A stretch of 64,000 bases of DNA from Fasciolopsis buskii (GCA_008360955.1 LUCM01000091.1:62892-126891), one strand, 5' to 3'; numbered from the stretch's first letter, positions 48,427-60,299 are shown. A program made the numbers and translations. Notes: generated by a model from the sequence alone, not told the origin.

Positions 48427-51155
48427 GTTGGAAACACTTTGAAAATCATCGTTTTTCGAAACGATGTCGGCTTTGAGTAGAGAAATAAATGAAGTGGCTA
48501 TCCTAAACAGAGGACAAGGTNNNNNNNNNNNNNNNNNNNNNNNNNNNNNNNNNNNNNNNNNNNNNNNNNNNNNNNNNNNNNNNNNNNNNNNNNNNNNNNN
48601 NNNNNNNNNNNNNNNNNNNNNNNNNNNNNNNNNNNNNNNNNNNNNNNNNNNNNNNNNNNNNNNNNNNNNNNNNNNNNNNNNNNNNNNNNNNNNNNNNNNN
48701 NNNNNNNNNNNNNNNNNNNNNNNNNNNNNNNNNNNNNNNNNNNNNNNNNNNNNNNNNNNNNNNNNNNNNNNNNNNNNNNNNNNNNNNNNNNNNNNNNNNN
48801 NNNNNNNNNNNNNNNNNNNNNNNNNNNNNNNNNNNNNNNNNNNNNNNNNNNNNNNNNNNNNNNNNNNNNNNNNNNNNNNNNNNNNNNNNNNNNNNNNNNN
48901 NNNNNNNNNNNNNNNNNNNNNNNNNNNNNNNNNNNNNNNNNNNNNNNNNNNNNNNNNNNNNNNNNNNNNNNNNNNNNNNNNNNNNNNNNNNNNNNNNNNN
49001 NNNNNNNNNNNNNNNNNNNNNNNNNNNNNNNNNNNNNNNNNNNNNNNNNNNNNNNNNNNNNNNNNNNNNNNNNNNNNNNNNNNNNNNNNNNNNNNNNNNN
49101 NNNNNNNNNNNNNNNNNNNNNNNNNNNNNNNNNNNNNNNNNNNNNNNNNNNNNNNNNAAGCTATTAGATAAGGCGGTGATGTGTGGAGAAGAGATACGGT
49201 GGCAGAACAGCACCCTGTAATATGCCTGAGTTGTTAATCAACGGTTTTGAAGTTTAACCGTCCATTCGTGTGCATTGGATTCGGTTAGTAAAGTAATCAG
49301 GGAGCCATGCTGATAAAGGCGCGGGACAATCAAATGTTTCCAGTTTGTGGAGTAGAAGAGATCATGGGACCGAATCGAATGCCGACGAATAGTCTAGAAG
49401 GTCGCAATGCACAGATTTCGTCGATGCGTTTAAGGACTTACAAATGTGATGAATGAGGGAGGCGATAGCATCCATAGTGGGGCTGTTAGATTTATAGGCA
49501 AACTGAAAAGGGTCGTTAGGAGGATACATGGAAGAACGCATGTGCTTAGGCATAGCATTTTCCGTCAGTTTGAGACCAGATGTTAAGGCGATGGGGCGAA
49601 AACGGTTTGCTGAAGCAATAGAACTCCTGGAATAGTAGTTACGTGTTTCTAGCTATCAGGGCTAGAGGACGAGCTCGATGATGTGCTAATTAGAGAAGTG
49701 AATGCATTCGTCAGGACCACATAATCATGTCTTAAAAGAGCTAAGGGCAGACTGTCAGAAGCAATGCCTGTGGTAATTTCAGTGGTGTGGAGAAGGTCAA
49801 ACAACTCTTCCCTATAAAAACTATTGTAACTGTCATATCATCACCCTGTCCATATGACTAGGGCTTGAGGGGAAGGATGGATGAAAGCATGATTAATACT
49901 GTCGATATCCGTAGAACATATCATGTCTTGCCATAGGAATCGATTGTTGGTAACACAGGATTTGGCTGTCGAATACAGTTTTGATGCGTTTGATTTCGAC
50001 TTTTATTAGGTTGGAAATGTACCGCACGCTTGAGTTATTACGGGATTTGTAGAAGTGCCTCTTGCGTCTACTTAGAGATTTCAGTTTCTGGGTGGAGATA
50101 AGGCCTTTTGAGACGAATGGTTTCTCTAATGGATGGCAGATATCAAAAGTTGCAGTGGCCGTCTCTGTGAAACTTTTGACACTGTCGATTAGCAGGGGTT
50201 CAAAAGACAAACAGGCAGATGCGAGTAAATAAGTTTTTTGAAGAATAATAAGGTTGTTCTGTGAAAAGTTATGGAGGTAAACGTGGATTTGATTTGGTTG
50301 CCTGAAGGAACGGAAAGCTGATCGAGAGTATATCTTGGGCCTTAAAAGAAGCAGACAATGATCACTACTTGAAACTAAAGCACGCAGATTCAGAGGAAAG
50401 AAATCAGGGTTGATGGTAATTATTCCAAATGGAGTTGCCTCTGGTGGGAGAAACGCACAGATGAGTCAAATCAGACACAGTCAATGGTAGGGTAAATGCA
50501 TGACTGAAATAACCCGCAGTAATATGCAGACTATCCTCAAGAACAGGAACAATAAATGCTAGAAAATTCTAGAAAAAGATGTGGTATGGTGTTGCGAGCT
50601 AAAAGGGGTAATATATGTTTTTTTATGATTGTATAGGCTTGGGGAGAATAACTAGGGAACAGTGTGTCACGTGACAGTCAATTCCGTTTGGCATGTACCT
50701 ATTATTAGATTCTGACTTGCTAGACTAGAATCAGTTTATTTATGTTGTCACACCGTCTCCAGTCTTCTTGTTCGAAACTCTGTCCTGCCGATGGAGTCTG
50801 AAGCTGTCTATCGACACGAGTGAATCATTGATATCCGGGTTCAGCCACGATTCGTGTATGCAGATGACACACGTGTAAACATGGATAGGTGATTGAAGTA
50901 TGAGGGATAAGGCCAACATTTTCGTAAACAGAGAGCGGATTTTGGTACTCCGCAAAGTCGGAATGGACATCTTGGCCGAAAGGGTGTTTTTAAGAGCTGT
51001 CTGCCAGCCAGCACGAGTTTCTCTTCTAGAGGGATTAGATCTTTGAGGTGCAGCAATGCGTGATCCCAGTCCATGTTAAGAAACAATAATTCCAAGCGAC
51101 CGTAGCGACCAACGGCGACCATGATCGAACGGAATATCCGACAAGAAAACAACGA
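48427..51155 (-). mobile_element. LINE-1 copy 2, interrupted by assembly gap
   Basis: Minus-strand copy of the element at 4040-6680, read from about 51155 down to about 48427 across the gap at 48521-49157. From its 5' end: an N-terminal part (about 50990-51150); the endonuclease with ICIHESWLNPDINDSL (about 50825-50875) and SFRLHRQD; a degraded GDFN site reading GYFS (50503-50514); a basic linker (LKSLSRRKRHFYKSR, about 50040-50110); RT fingers with QFAYKSNSPTMDAIASLIHH (about 49440-49510) and DYSSAFDSV (49362-49395); and an LQGAVLPPYLF QG block (about 49185-49220). After the gap it resumes as SKNDDFQSVSN (about 48430-48465). Stops and frameshifts show it is dead. Confidence 0.85.
48521..49157. 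other. Assembly gap (637 N) inside LINE-1 copy 2
   Basis: Run of N bases within the reverse transcriptase of LINE-1 copy 2. Open frames spanning it are artefacts. The flanking bases align to directly neighbouring bases in copy 1 (near 5908-5915). Confidence 0.99.
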
Positions 51156-51159
51156 AATG

Positions 51160-51680
51160 AGGATGACACAGAGTTGTAGCGTAGCCAGTCAGTCTATTCG
51201 AACAAAGGATTTACCGTCCTTTGATGAGGACAAACCTAGACATATATCAATGGGTTTTACTGGTCGTACCTCAATTTATCACAGAAAATCGTTCGTTTCC
51301 AAGGGCACAAATTTAAACGCATGAAACAGCGTTCACGTAATTGGTAATCATCATCAAATCGCTGTAGTCCAAACTTTCACATATCCAAGTCCTTTCTGCT
51401 GTGTGGGTTGCCGCGAGGTGTTGCTCGCCCAAATGCATCCGGCACCCGTTCTGCAAGGTGCCTTGCCAATCATTGTCCGACCAAAACATTGCTGAACCGG
51501 TGAATTATCTGAAGTTAGCACAAGCGTAAATGCCATTAGTATTTTCAAATTACGTTGGTTTAGGATTATTGGTTATAAAACTGGCCTCAGCTGAACACTG
51601 AGGTGGATCCCGGTCTCTTTGAGGTTGAGATCACATGGATGTCTCAGTGAAGTGTGTTCCAGCGTACTGAATTTCCGACC
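51160..51680. other. No feature recognised
   Basis: Upstream flank of LINE-1 copy 2. It may hold more of the 5' part of that element, but copy 1 gives no support beyond about 4040. Confidence 0.35.
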
Positions 51681-51685
51681 GGTGG

Positions 51686-51840
51686 CGGCCAGATGTATTA
51701 AACGTCAGCCGCCGCAAAGGTCAGAGGTTCAAATCCCATTCTTTGCAGTCATTTTGGTGATAGGTGATTATTCACTTTAGTGCTCTGATCTGCTACAACC
51801 TCATTTGGTTCAGTGACACCCCAATTTTCATCGTCGTGTT
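51686..51840 (+). repeat. Possible SINE with tRNA-like head
   Basis: CAGAGGTTCAAATCCC (about 51720-51735) contains a B-box match. Upstream CGGTGGCGGCCAGATG is weakly A-box-like. Downstream is a pyrimidine-rich body ending TTCTTGACTGAAGTGAACAAG. A related CGGTTGTTC...AAGTGAACAAGACTG occurs at about 59513-59537, so the tail may be shared with another repeat. Confidence 0.35.
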
Positions 51841-51849
51841 TGGCGGTTC

Positions 51850-54765
51850 TTGACTGAAGTGAACAAGACTGGCTTTGTTTGACCCTTGCAGAGATCTTAC
51901 TTTTTCAAGCTATATTTCAAGCGTCCAGTCTACACGTTCGCCACTATCCCCGTAGACAGGCGGGCGTGTCATGTGGATTGTTCATTCCAACACAAACAGT
52001 GTCGTGGGTTGTCATCGTGGACAGCAGATAAGTACTGTTCAAAAAGTCGTGTACTGGGAAAGCCGTCGGGACAGTTTCGTAGATTAACTAACAGTCAGCG
52101 GAAACAATGCTACTAGCTGAAATTGATTATTCGATTAAGTGGCCCAGTCAGGTGAAAGAATAGCATCAACCGGTTCATCACTGTTTGTTTACCTCACAAA
52201 CGTTTTCGTCTACGATTATAGCTAAAAAACACCACTGAAAACAACGTCTCGTCTTCTCCTAAATCAAATAATTTAACTCATTTGGTTCTTCTGGCAGTAG
52301 CTTGATTGAAATGGTTTATATCGGCATTTCATTCAGTGTCTTCAGTTCCTAACAGGCAGCATTCCATATCATCTGATCTGCGTGTACCGCCATTTATTGA
52401 TTTGCACGACTAGTGTGAATGATACATCACACGGAGACCTGATTGACTGAAGAACACTTTTTTCCAGCAGCATTTGCGCTCTTTCATGTTTATTGAAAAT
52501 GTTTCCAGATAACATCAGTTTTTGTCCGTAGTTCTTTCGCGCCGTAGTGAAACTTTAAATTTATTCTTCCTGTGCCTTGTGTCAACGTGACTATCGGGCC
52601 ACTTATGCTAATGACGGCTAGAACGGTCGTATTGGTGGAGGCAGTGTCAACGCGAATGAGATTGAGGTCATGAGAACTCATTCGGTTCGTATTCCAATAA
52701 CACTTGTCATCATGAAACCTGGTCATTTTTTTTATTCCTAATGTAAATTTCTTATTTGCGAAGGAATTTTAATCAACAAGACTTTTGTTTGTGTCACTTT
52801 TTTCATTTTATGAAACAGTTCCTTGGTGCAATGGCATCGTGAAGTGGGGGTTGTGGTTGGATTGGTATCTCCTAATTTGTTTCCGTTCTTGACTGGGCGT
52901 GACCCTGTGAGAAAACAATAAATATAATCCACAAAACAGTAACGAAAAATGACCTGACGAGCAAATTCGTTAGCCAGTTCACATTTCGTCTTTACGAATT
53001 TAGATGTTGTACGAACAGCCCCACAGCTTAGTCCGATTGGCGTGAATGTCATAAATTTTATTTGATTAGCTAACCCCCAGTCCAGTGCCAAATTCACCGT
53101 ATTGTATTTTGTTGCACTATATTATTGTCAGGTGTGATAGACTTTAGTAAAACTAAGAATCATGGATTTCTGCAAACACAGACAGGAAATTCTGTCTGCT
53201 CGTAATGGATAGAAGAGGCAGTTCAGTGACAAAACAGGTATTTGCTGCTTTGACGCTAATCGTTGTTTCATTTACCTAACACACACACACACATCTTTTA
53301 TTAATCTGAAAAATCTCTTCTGGCCGCGACTCAGCTCGTTGGATTCTGTGAAGTTCGAATTGCTCAGTTTGGTTTTCACATCACGAACGCTTCCTCACCA
53401 GCGTAGGCAACATCTTCACCGCGCTTGGGCTACTGGTGTTTTCATCTTGTATTCATTGGTTTGATTGGAGACATGGTCCATTTTTTACGTCTTTCACCAT
53501 TTACTCTATTAGTAAAACAAAAATTTGCGTTATCGGGTTAGAGGTTACGGCCAGCAGAATGGTGCCAAGTGTGGAAGCTGACCGGTGGGGGCAAGATTCA
53601 GACACGTGACCTTCAGGCTCAGTTGGTATTAAGTTTTCCGCTCGATCATCTCCGGTCGTCGTGGAGATGTTTCTGCACAGATACTCAGTAAAACACATCT
53701 GTGTGAACAAGAAGATGCATTTACACAGTTAACCCAGTTCTTTTTGAGGATGGATATAAGAGGTTTGTTGGAAATTCCATTTGATTCTCTGTGAAAAGAA
53801 TGAGTCGAATTGGGACCAACTTCCAACCCCATGGTAATTTTGAATGGAGAAATTAGATGAATCAAATGTCATCAAAGAACTTAAATGGTCGAATATTTCT
53901 GACTAAAATAAGGTCTGATTGGGTTTACCAGAATCAGTGGAAGGCGATGGTGAAACAGTCGGTATTGCGGAGTTCGGATACGGGAGTCGTAGATTGCAGC
54001 CCTTGATCAGCCTGGCCACGTTGACATTTGGCAAGTCGCGGCCGTTGGCGGCTACTTTTGAAAAAAGCCGGTGTATTAATTTACGAATTAAACATAAAAA
54101 TAAGGGACACATTTTGCAACCATTCGCCCAACTGAAAGACTAGAAACTTGATGAACAACAGATCAACCTAGTATGAGCGAGGTAAAGACTAAGTCGTTTG
54201 CGGTGGTGGAACCACTGCTTGGAAATTCCCGTTGCACACCTTAGCACACAGTACATTCTCGGAAGGGAATCTTCGACAATTATGTCGTGTATACTATCAT
54301 GTTGTGGAGATGGGATTGAGCCGAAAAACCAGGTCAAACTGAGTCCTCAAGCTAGGATCAGTTGACACATATCTGTCAAATGCAGCGACCATCTAGGCGA
54401 GTAAACTCAATCCCGTGCATGTCCAACCATACGTGGCCACAGGTGAGGTGAACACGTGAAACACGCCGTTCTTTTTTTCGCAGAAATTTAGCGCATTCCC
54501 TCCAAGCTTAAACTCGTCATCACGATATGCAGCAGCCTGCGAGGATAGCCTGCTTTGGTTGCGATCACTTACTAAACATATCAGCTTTCTTGCAACCTGA
54601 CTGGCTTTCTCCATTAGTTCCAAAGCATTTACCGTGAATTTTAACGTTGTGGGAAAATAGGCTGTTAGTGGAATAGTAAGGAACGCAGCTGCCCTATAAA
54701 TAATTATTACCGACTAGGGACGCTCTAACAATCAATACAATTCCCCATTAGATATCGGATAAACA
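51850..54765. other. No supported gene
   Basis: Unique-looking sequence with a short CA run at about 53279-53293. Minus-strand frames at 52738-53097 and 53629-53865 have no motif. Confidence 0.4.
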
Positions 54766-54770
54766 TGACC

Positions 54771-55115
54771 GTGAAATAATTCACCATGTGATATCGTCGC
54801 TCAATTGACCATTAAGAAACCATAAAAGCACTGTACAGCTGTTTCATCCTTATTAGAAATCATCAGCAGTGCATATCCACCGCGCCCAAACTGGGACGTG
54901 AACCCGTGACGAAGGATTTTGAGTCGAACGCCTCAGCCATTAAGCTATCGGGTAGGCTCCCGACGGTTTGTTAGACTTCACTAGATGATGTTGCACCTGA
55001 GTCGCACGGTCACGGGTCGCTAGCGCGAAGCAATTGACCCCTGCTGATAGATGACTTCTGTGCCGGTGGCCTAAGTATGATGAAGGCTTTGGATATGACC
55101 TACAGAGCTTGGCTA
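54771..55115 (-). repeat. SINE-A copy, best-preserved minus-strand copy
   Basis: Minus-strand SINE-A. The complement gives an A box TAGCTTAATGG (plus 54937-54947) and B box GGGTTCACGTCCC (plus 54893-54905), then GGGCGCGGTGGATATGCACT, GATGAAACAGCTGTACAGTG, and a tail ending TGGTGAATTATTTCAC at 54771. The 5' flank contains AGGTGCAACATCATCT, shared with the copy at 35771-36202. The family therefore includes about 100 bases upstream of the tRNA-like part, or the tRNA-like head is embedded in a larger unit. Confidence 0.75.
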
Positions 55116-55323
55116 CTTGGTATGTGTCAGTAGTAGGAGATAGAATGTTTTCATGAAATAACTCACCATGTGATATCATAGATCAGCTGACTATTAAGAA
55201 ACCATAAAGGATGAAACTGCTGTGCAATGCTTCCATGGTTTCTTAGTGTTTATTTGAGAGATGATATCACTTGGTGAATTATTTCATGCAATTATTCTAT
55301 CTCCTAATACTAACACATACCAA
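55116..55323. repeat. 208-bp hairpin made of two inverted SINE-A tails
   Basis: Left arm 55116-55205 is largely complementary to right arm 55231-55323. Left reads CTTGGTATGTGTCAGTAGTA...TCATGAAATAACTCACC; the complement of the right reads TTTGGTATGTGTTAGTATTA...GCATGAAATAATTCACC. About 25 unpaired bases (AAAGGATGAAACTGCTGTGC...) separate them. The arms are SINE-A tails, plus an extension (AGGAGATAGAAT...) not present in the other copies. It could equally be called a MITE-like fold-back element. Confidence 0.75.
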
Positions 55324-55329
55324 ATATGA

Positions 55330-56400
55330 TTGTATCAGCTTGAGAATGAATCATCGATAAAATTTATTTATCAACACCACGCGCTATCCACATTAAGCTG
55401 GATGAATGAAATATATTTTCCACCGTGCAATCAAACGTTCGTGTTAGCTTAACAGAGATGGAAAATTTGCACGCTTGTGCTTGTTTTAACGGGCAGCATA
55501 GGCAATACTATCTGAGATTTTGTACTCAAAATTCGTCTTGTCAGTCAAGACTCGTGAGTGGTACCTTGAATTCATCACATCGGATCAGATGAAGTTTACA
55601 AAGTAACATTACCCTAGATCGTACTAGAGTAAAGATCGGTAATTTTTTCCATTCCTTTTACGGGCACATGAGAGAAACTGTAGATGACGTAAAGCTATTA
55701 CAATCTAGAAATGCCTAGAAACCTGGATTGATAAGCCTACACGCTTACATACACGAGTGGTCAATTCGGGGGACAACGCCATTCCCGCATCGTAGTGTCC
55801 TAGTCATCCACTAACAAATGCCTTAGCATGATCTTTTGGCCGGTGGATGCCTTATTGAATATCGATTTTAGAAGATAGGTAGACAGGACAAGACATTTGA
55901 AGATGTCCAATTCAGAGCAGACGCAACATTTTGACTTTTGTTTTAAATTAGAATTTTGTTCTTTGTAATGAGGCCTAACTTGCCTTACCTTTTTTGGGTA
56001 TGAACTAACAGCATCTTCGTGTCCCATTTTTGCTGTGAACATTTTGTAAAGTGTTGTCGGTAAGCGTTTCTTCTTTTGTTTTGCTCAACTATTGTTTCCT
56101 TGCATTTTAGGTGCACCTGTTTAATGTGAACTTCTGATTTGATAGTGCGCGCTTCACATTAAGAGTGATATGTTGCGAAAACCCCTGGTAACAGCCACTA
56201 TTTTCCCCTACCTCTTACAGACCCGGTTTGTTTTACTGAATCTACTAATAAATCTGATATTCAAAACGTTACGACCACTCGCTTTCTCAAATATTTGTGT
56301 TAGCAGTCTTTGGCAACGGGCCTACAGTTAACATCACAAGGTGGTGTATCAATAAATCTGATCACGGTTTCTATGGTTCCTTTTCTTTTTTTCAAACGTC
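55330..56400. other. No feature recognised
   Basis: Unique-looking sequence. The last 50 bases before 56414 are pyrimidine-rich and fit an intron 3' end. Confidence 0.4.
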
Positions 56401-56414
56401 TGAAAATCATGCAG

Positions 56415-56626
56415 GATCACTCCCCACACTAGACGTGGATCAATATTTGCCAGGTGCATAGAATTTTTGTTGCATGTCAGTGCATTTTTCCATGGTCAAC
56501 AAACTTCTGCCACCATTGTACGACCAGTTCGCAGGGAGGGGCGACATGTTACCAAGAGCAAATCGAATGTACATATCGGTCCAATTTCTTATTTCCGTTA
56601 CAAGGAATTAGAAGAACAGAATGCTG
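56415..56626 (+). CDS. Candidate internal exon
   Basis: An open segment of 212 bases between an acceptor (long T-rich tract about 56370-56395, AG at 56413-56414) and a consensus GTGAGT donor at 56627. The translation reads ITPHTRRGSIFARC, a hydrophobic patch, then TSATIVRPVRREGRHVTKSK, and SNVHIGPISYFRYKELEEQN. RRGS resembles a basophilic kinase site. It ends in phase 1, which is compatible with the candidate exon at 56965-57028. The composition is coding-like, but no family was recognised. Confidence 0.4.
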
Positions 56627-56964
56627 GTGAGTTGAAAATGGACAAGATCATTTGCCGTATTGCAAAGAAAAAAGAAATAAACTTTGTGTCTCCTTTAAAC
56701 AGATAATGGGAAAATCGGGTGTAGAACATCATCTACCACAAACCCAGAGATCGGGATGAAGACAGAAAAAGCGTTTCATTCTTAAAATGACCATTCACTG
56801 CACAAACCTGTCCACCCGTCGACACCAAACAAGCTTTGTCAGGTAAAATGAGTAAAACCAACACAGATAGTTATTTCTAACAGCAAGGAGACGTGGAGTA
56901 AAAAATAAAATCCCAGAAGACCTGCAGTTTATTTCATTGAAACATTTCGGTCCCCAGGTTCCAG

Positions 56965-57028
56965 TCGATGAAATTTCCAACGCTTCTCTAAATTCTCATT
57001 TGGCACTAGCTACATTTTTGATATGCGG
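56965..57028 (+). CDS. Candidate small exon, phase-compatible with the previous one
   Basis: A 64-base segment after CCCCAGGTTCCAG (AG at 56963-56964) and before GTCAGT (57029). Joined in phase 1 to the upstream exon, the frame stays open and reads DEISNASLNSHLALATFLIC, ending in phase 2. The separating intron would be 338 bases. No third exon could be matched in phase 2. Confidence 0.3.
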
Positions 57029-57059
57029 GTCAGTCAGCGAGAATTCGTAGCACTGGCAT

Positions 57060-57117
57060 GATGGTATTGACGATTATACACATGATGATGCTGATGAAGA
57101 CGATGATTTCGATGATA

Positions 57118-57164
<47 letters not shown>

Positions 57165-57400
57165 AATGAAGACTCAGATAACGATGTGGATGATCATTTG
57201 GATAGTGACGATAATGACGATGACGGCGATTCGAATGATGCTGATAGTGATGACCATGCGATGACAATTTCTAGGATGACTCGGATAATAATGATGCTGA
57301 TTCGGTTGGTGTTTCCGATGTTGATGATGATGACGAAGATTCGGGTAATGTTGTTGTTGACATTGATGATGATGATGATGATGATTTTGTTGTTGTTGTT
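57060..57400. repeat. GAT-rich degenerate trinucleotide tract
   Basis: A perfect run of about 15 GAT units (57118-57162), flanked by imperfect GAT/GAC/AAT repeats and a short GTT run (57388-57402). Read in one plus frame it gives an Asp-rich acidic translation; other frames give Met-rich and His-rich ones. Frame continuity breaks near 57270. Best treated as a simple repeat, though an acidic low-complexity exon cannot be excluded. Confidence 0.75.
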
Positions 57401-57744
57401 GTTGCTGCTGCTGACACAGACAGTAATGACTCAGTTGATCTGAATGACGCTGCTTTCTTGAATGTTCATCAGTCGCGTTTTCTTTATCACTTTCACGAGC
57501 CTGAGTTTCGTTTCTTTTTCCGTTCAAAACTGTCTTCATTTTTCATGGCCGAGTGTATTAAAGTTATACAAGGCAACTCCGGAGTAAGTAAGTCAAAATA
57601 ACTTATGATGTATTCAAAAATTTTCTTTGTTAATATTCTTAGGATTTTAGCATTTGTGAGCTGTAGAGAATCTTTGGCAAATTTCATGAACTTAATTAAA
57701 GGTTTTCTCCAAGATATCTATTTGAGGACTGTAACAAGATGAGT

Positions 57745-58765
57745 TAGCTTCAAGTGACCTAGGTGTTCTGGGTAAACTCGTCTGAATACTAAAGATGAAA
57801 GTCGACCATTTTGTGGGAATTTTACAGGAGTTTTTCAACCGACTTGGGATTTGTCCTAATTGGCATTCATTATTGATAAGAATCTACCTTGTCCGACCGA
57901 AACACTTCGTTTATCGGACATTTTCCCCCGAAATCACGTCTGTACTTGCAGACTGTAAATAATAATTTGTTAGTTGAGTTATTTCGCTTCAAATGGGGTC
58001 AAATAATCATGGGCGATCGCGAACAAAAATTTTCGATTAGGAAGGATATTGATTCACATCAAAATTGACCTTGAATCGAGATCATTTAAGTGTGCTGCCC
58101 TAAGCGCTTTCAATGTTGTCACAACCAGCAGTGAACAAGAAATAAGTGGTAAATTCTCTTGATGCCAGTATGCAAAAGATAATGAACTGACTTAAAATCT
58201 GTGTCAGTACAAAATTTTGTGCTTACGCATTCGCGGCGATTTGAACGAGACAAGGTCACAGCTTGCATCACATTAAGCGAATAAAGTGTGTCAACATGTC
58301 GTTCATAGAGGAAATCCAGTCACGTACGAAAGCGACCACAAAGCCGCTCAGGTTTTTATTAAAATTTTGTCGCAATTTTGCTCTAATCCTGACGTAGATT
58401 ATGACCAACGTTCAGCGCGCCATTGTTCAGGAACAGTTGAACACCATTTTGACGTTCATAGAATCAGCACACGTGGCGAATGGAATTATCGCGTAATAGA
58501 GGAGGGGGCCCAAATATCGTGCTCAGCTTTAGAAACCACTGGACCCGGATTAAGAATCCGGAGACCCATTAATTTTGTTAACGGACACATGACATACGGT
58601 GGCCTGAAATAAATTAACTAAACGAACAATTCTAGAGGGATGTCCCCTGAAAAGGTTGTCCCACCTTCCTGTTCTCGCGCAAATTGATTGCTTATGCAAA
58701 AATGAAACGAGAAAATCCTTAAAACGGATTACCAAACAGATTACGCAGAGGAGAATTTTTTGGTA
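57745..58765 (+). repeat. Unclassified 1-kb interspersed repeat, copy B
   Basis: Partner of 33850-34845 in the same orientation; see that entry for anchors. It contains an open frame of 108 codons (58286-58612) that is not shared by copy A, so it is not evidence of a protein. Confidence 0.65.
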
Positions 58766-58859
58766 TTGACGAAAACGAGACTTCATTCTAAGAAAGAAGG
58801 AAGGGATTATGTCCCCAAAAGAATCTTTTTATCTTTTAAATTCATTTATTAATGAAATA

Positions 58860-59450
58860 ACAGTGTGCATCATTTTTCAGGACGGGGGCCGCGGCCAACA
58901 AAGGGATGCCAGGTAAGGAATTCGACCGGCGGTGGGCCTATTCGTACCCTCGACCTACACGTCCAAACGCCACGACCTTTTCCGCTTGGCCAGAGCAGTC
59001 TACCAGAATTTGGCAAACGCGTAATGTTGAATGTAGTGGTCTTCTTTTAACTTGTTGCAAATCGAGTGAATACACACTTGGGTCCAGGGTACTCCGTATA
59101 CTAAGATATTTATCACGACCCGAATTTCGATCCCATCCAAACAACACTTCATTTTCTGATGCAATAATTTGTTGAACAGCCACTTCATTATATATTGGCT
59201 TGGAACTTCCAAAACTCATTGCATCACATCGAAACGACCACCATACACTTGCCAGATTGTTGCCAGTCAATCTCACTTGCTTGTCTCCGGCCTGCTGTTA
59301 GCGCGTTACGGTTGTTAGCTAATGAATGTGCTAGTAAATACACATATGCATGTTGCATAAATTTATGCTCATCATATGCTTTGGAAATCACCGTTAAAGA
59401 GGCAAATGGTTAGCGCAGACGTCGTCACACATATGATAACTCTTCCGCAC
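58860..59450. repeat. Probable high-copy fluke repeat
   Basis: A GC-richer patch with overlapping open frames on both strands. The plus-strand translations (for example GGGPIRTLDLHVQTPRPFPL and LPEFGKRVMLNVVVF) resemble, as I recall, translations seen many times among spurious predicted proteins of liver flukes. That would mark this as a dispersed repeat, but I cannot verify it here. No second copy was found in the window. Confidence 0.35.
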
Positions 59451-59459
59451 CTCATCCTC

Positions 59460-60290
59460 ATATTGGTTGTTGTCCTCGGGGTCCACGGTTCATTAGTGGG
59501 TTGCAAGATTCTCGGTTGTTCAAAGTGAACAAGACTGATGATTTAGGATGACTCAACTCGAGTCTTGGACCAAATGTTCTAACATAGAATGTCGCATGAT
59601 TTTCTAAGTGTTTCGTAACCCACTAGAAGCCGTTTAAGGCTGAAAATCCTGGATGCCCAGCACTTTCTTTTGCTAAGGATCCCAGTAAGCATGCAGTCCA
59701 ATGCCCCGTCGGCCACCCGTGGCTGGCTTTGAATTAGGGATGGGCTGCCTCCCAAGAATGACAACTAAGGATCAGCCAATCCGGTAGATATCTTCCGTCA
59801 GTTGCGTCCATCCTTGCAGTTTAATGCGATGAACAGGGCTTCTTGCGTCGATGCTAGGTGAGACACAGCCATTTGAGAGCATTTCCAGAGAGGCATTCAG
59901 GGGAACCGCTAACCCGGATCTTTGGACAGCTGCCACCGTCTACGCTGGTGTTTCTATTCACTCAGCAATGAAATGAATAGCAGCATGGGTAACGCCCTGT
60001 CTTACGAAAAGGCATGCAAATAAGCAAATCCGGATATGAATTCTTTGTCGTCTTCTCGTTCGTCTTCATTATCCGTTCAACTCGAGTTTTTCCACGTTTT
60101 TTCACAAATGTTTATTTTCTACGTCTATTTCCTAAAGTGTTGCTAAAATATTTCTGCTCTTTATTTCGTTTTGTGTCCAGTACTGTTTTGTTTCGGCACC
60201 CTGATTCACACGAACCTATGTTCTGTTTACCATTGTTTGCCTGAAGTGTCATAGCACCTGTTAACACTTCATCAGGCTGCTAATGTTACT
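59460..60290. other. No supported gene
   Basis: Possible continuation of the preceding repeat to about 59540; otherwise unique-looking. No motif was recognised. Confidence 0.35.
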
Positions 60291-60299
60291 TATACTGCC

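Noticed and set aside
48464..49213. Open frames of about 235 codons crossing the second gap
   Set aside because: Almost entirely N; the flanks belong to LINE-1 copy 2.
56415..56453. A 39-base micro-exon ending at CCAG/GTGCAT followed by an exon from 56481
   Set aside because: The intron would be only 27 bases, and the frame is open through it, so a single exon 56415-56626 is simpler.
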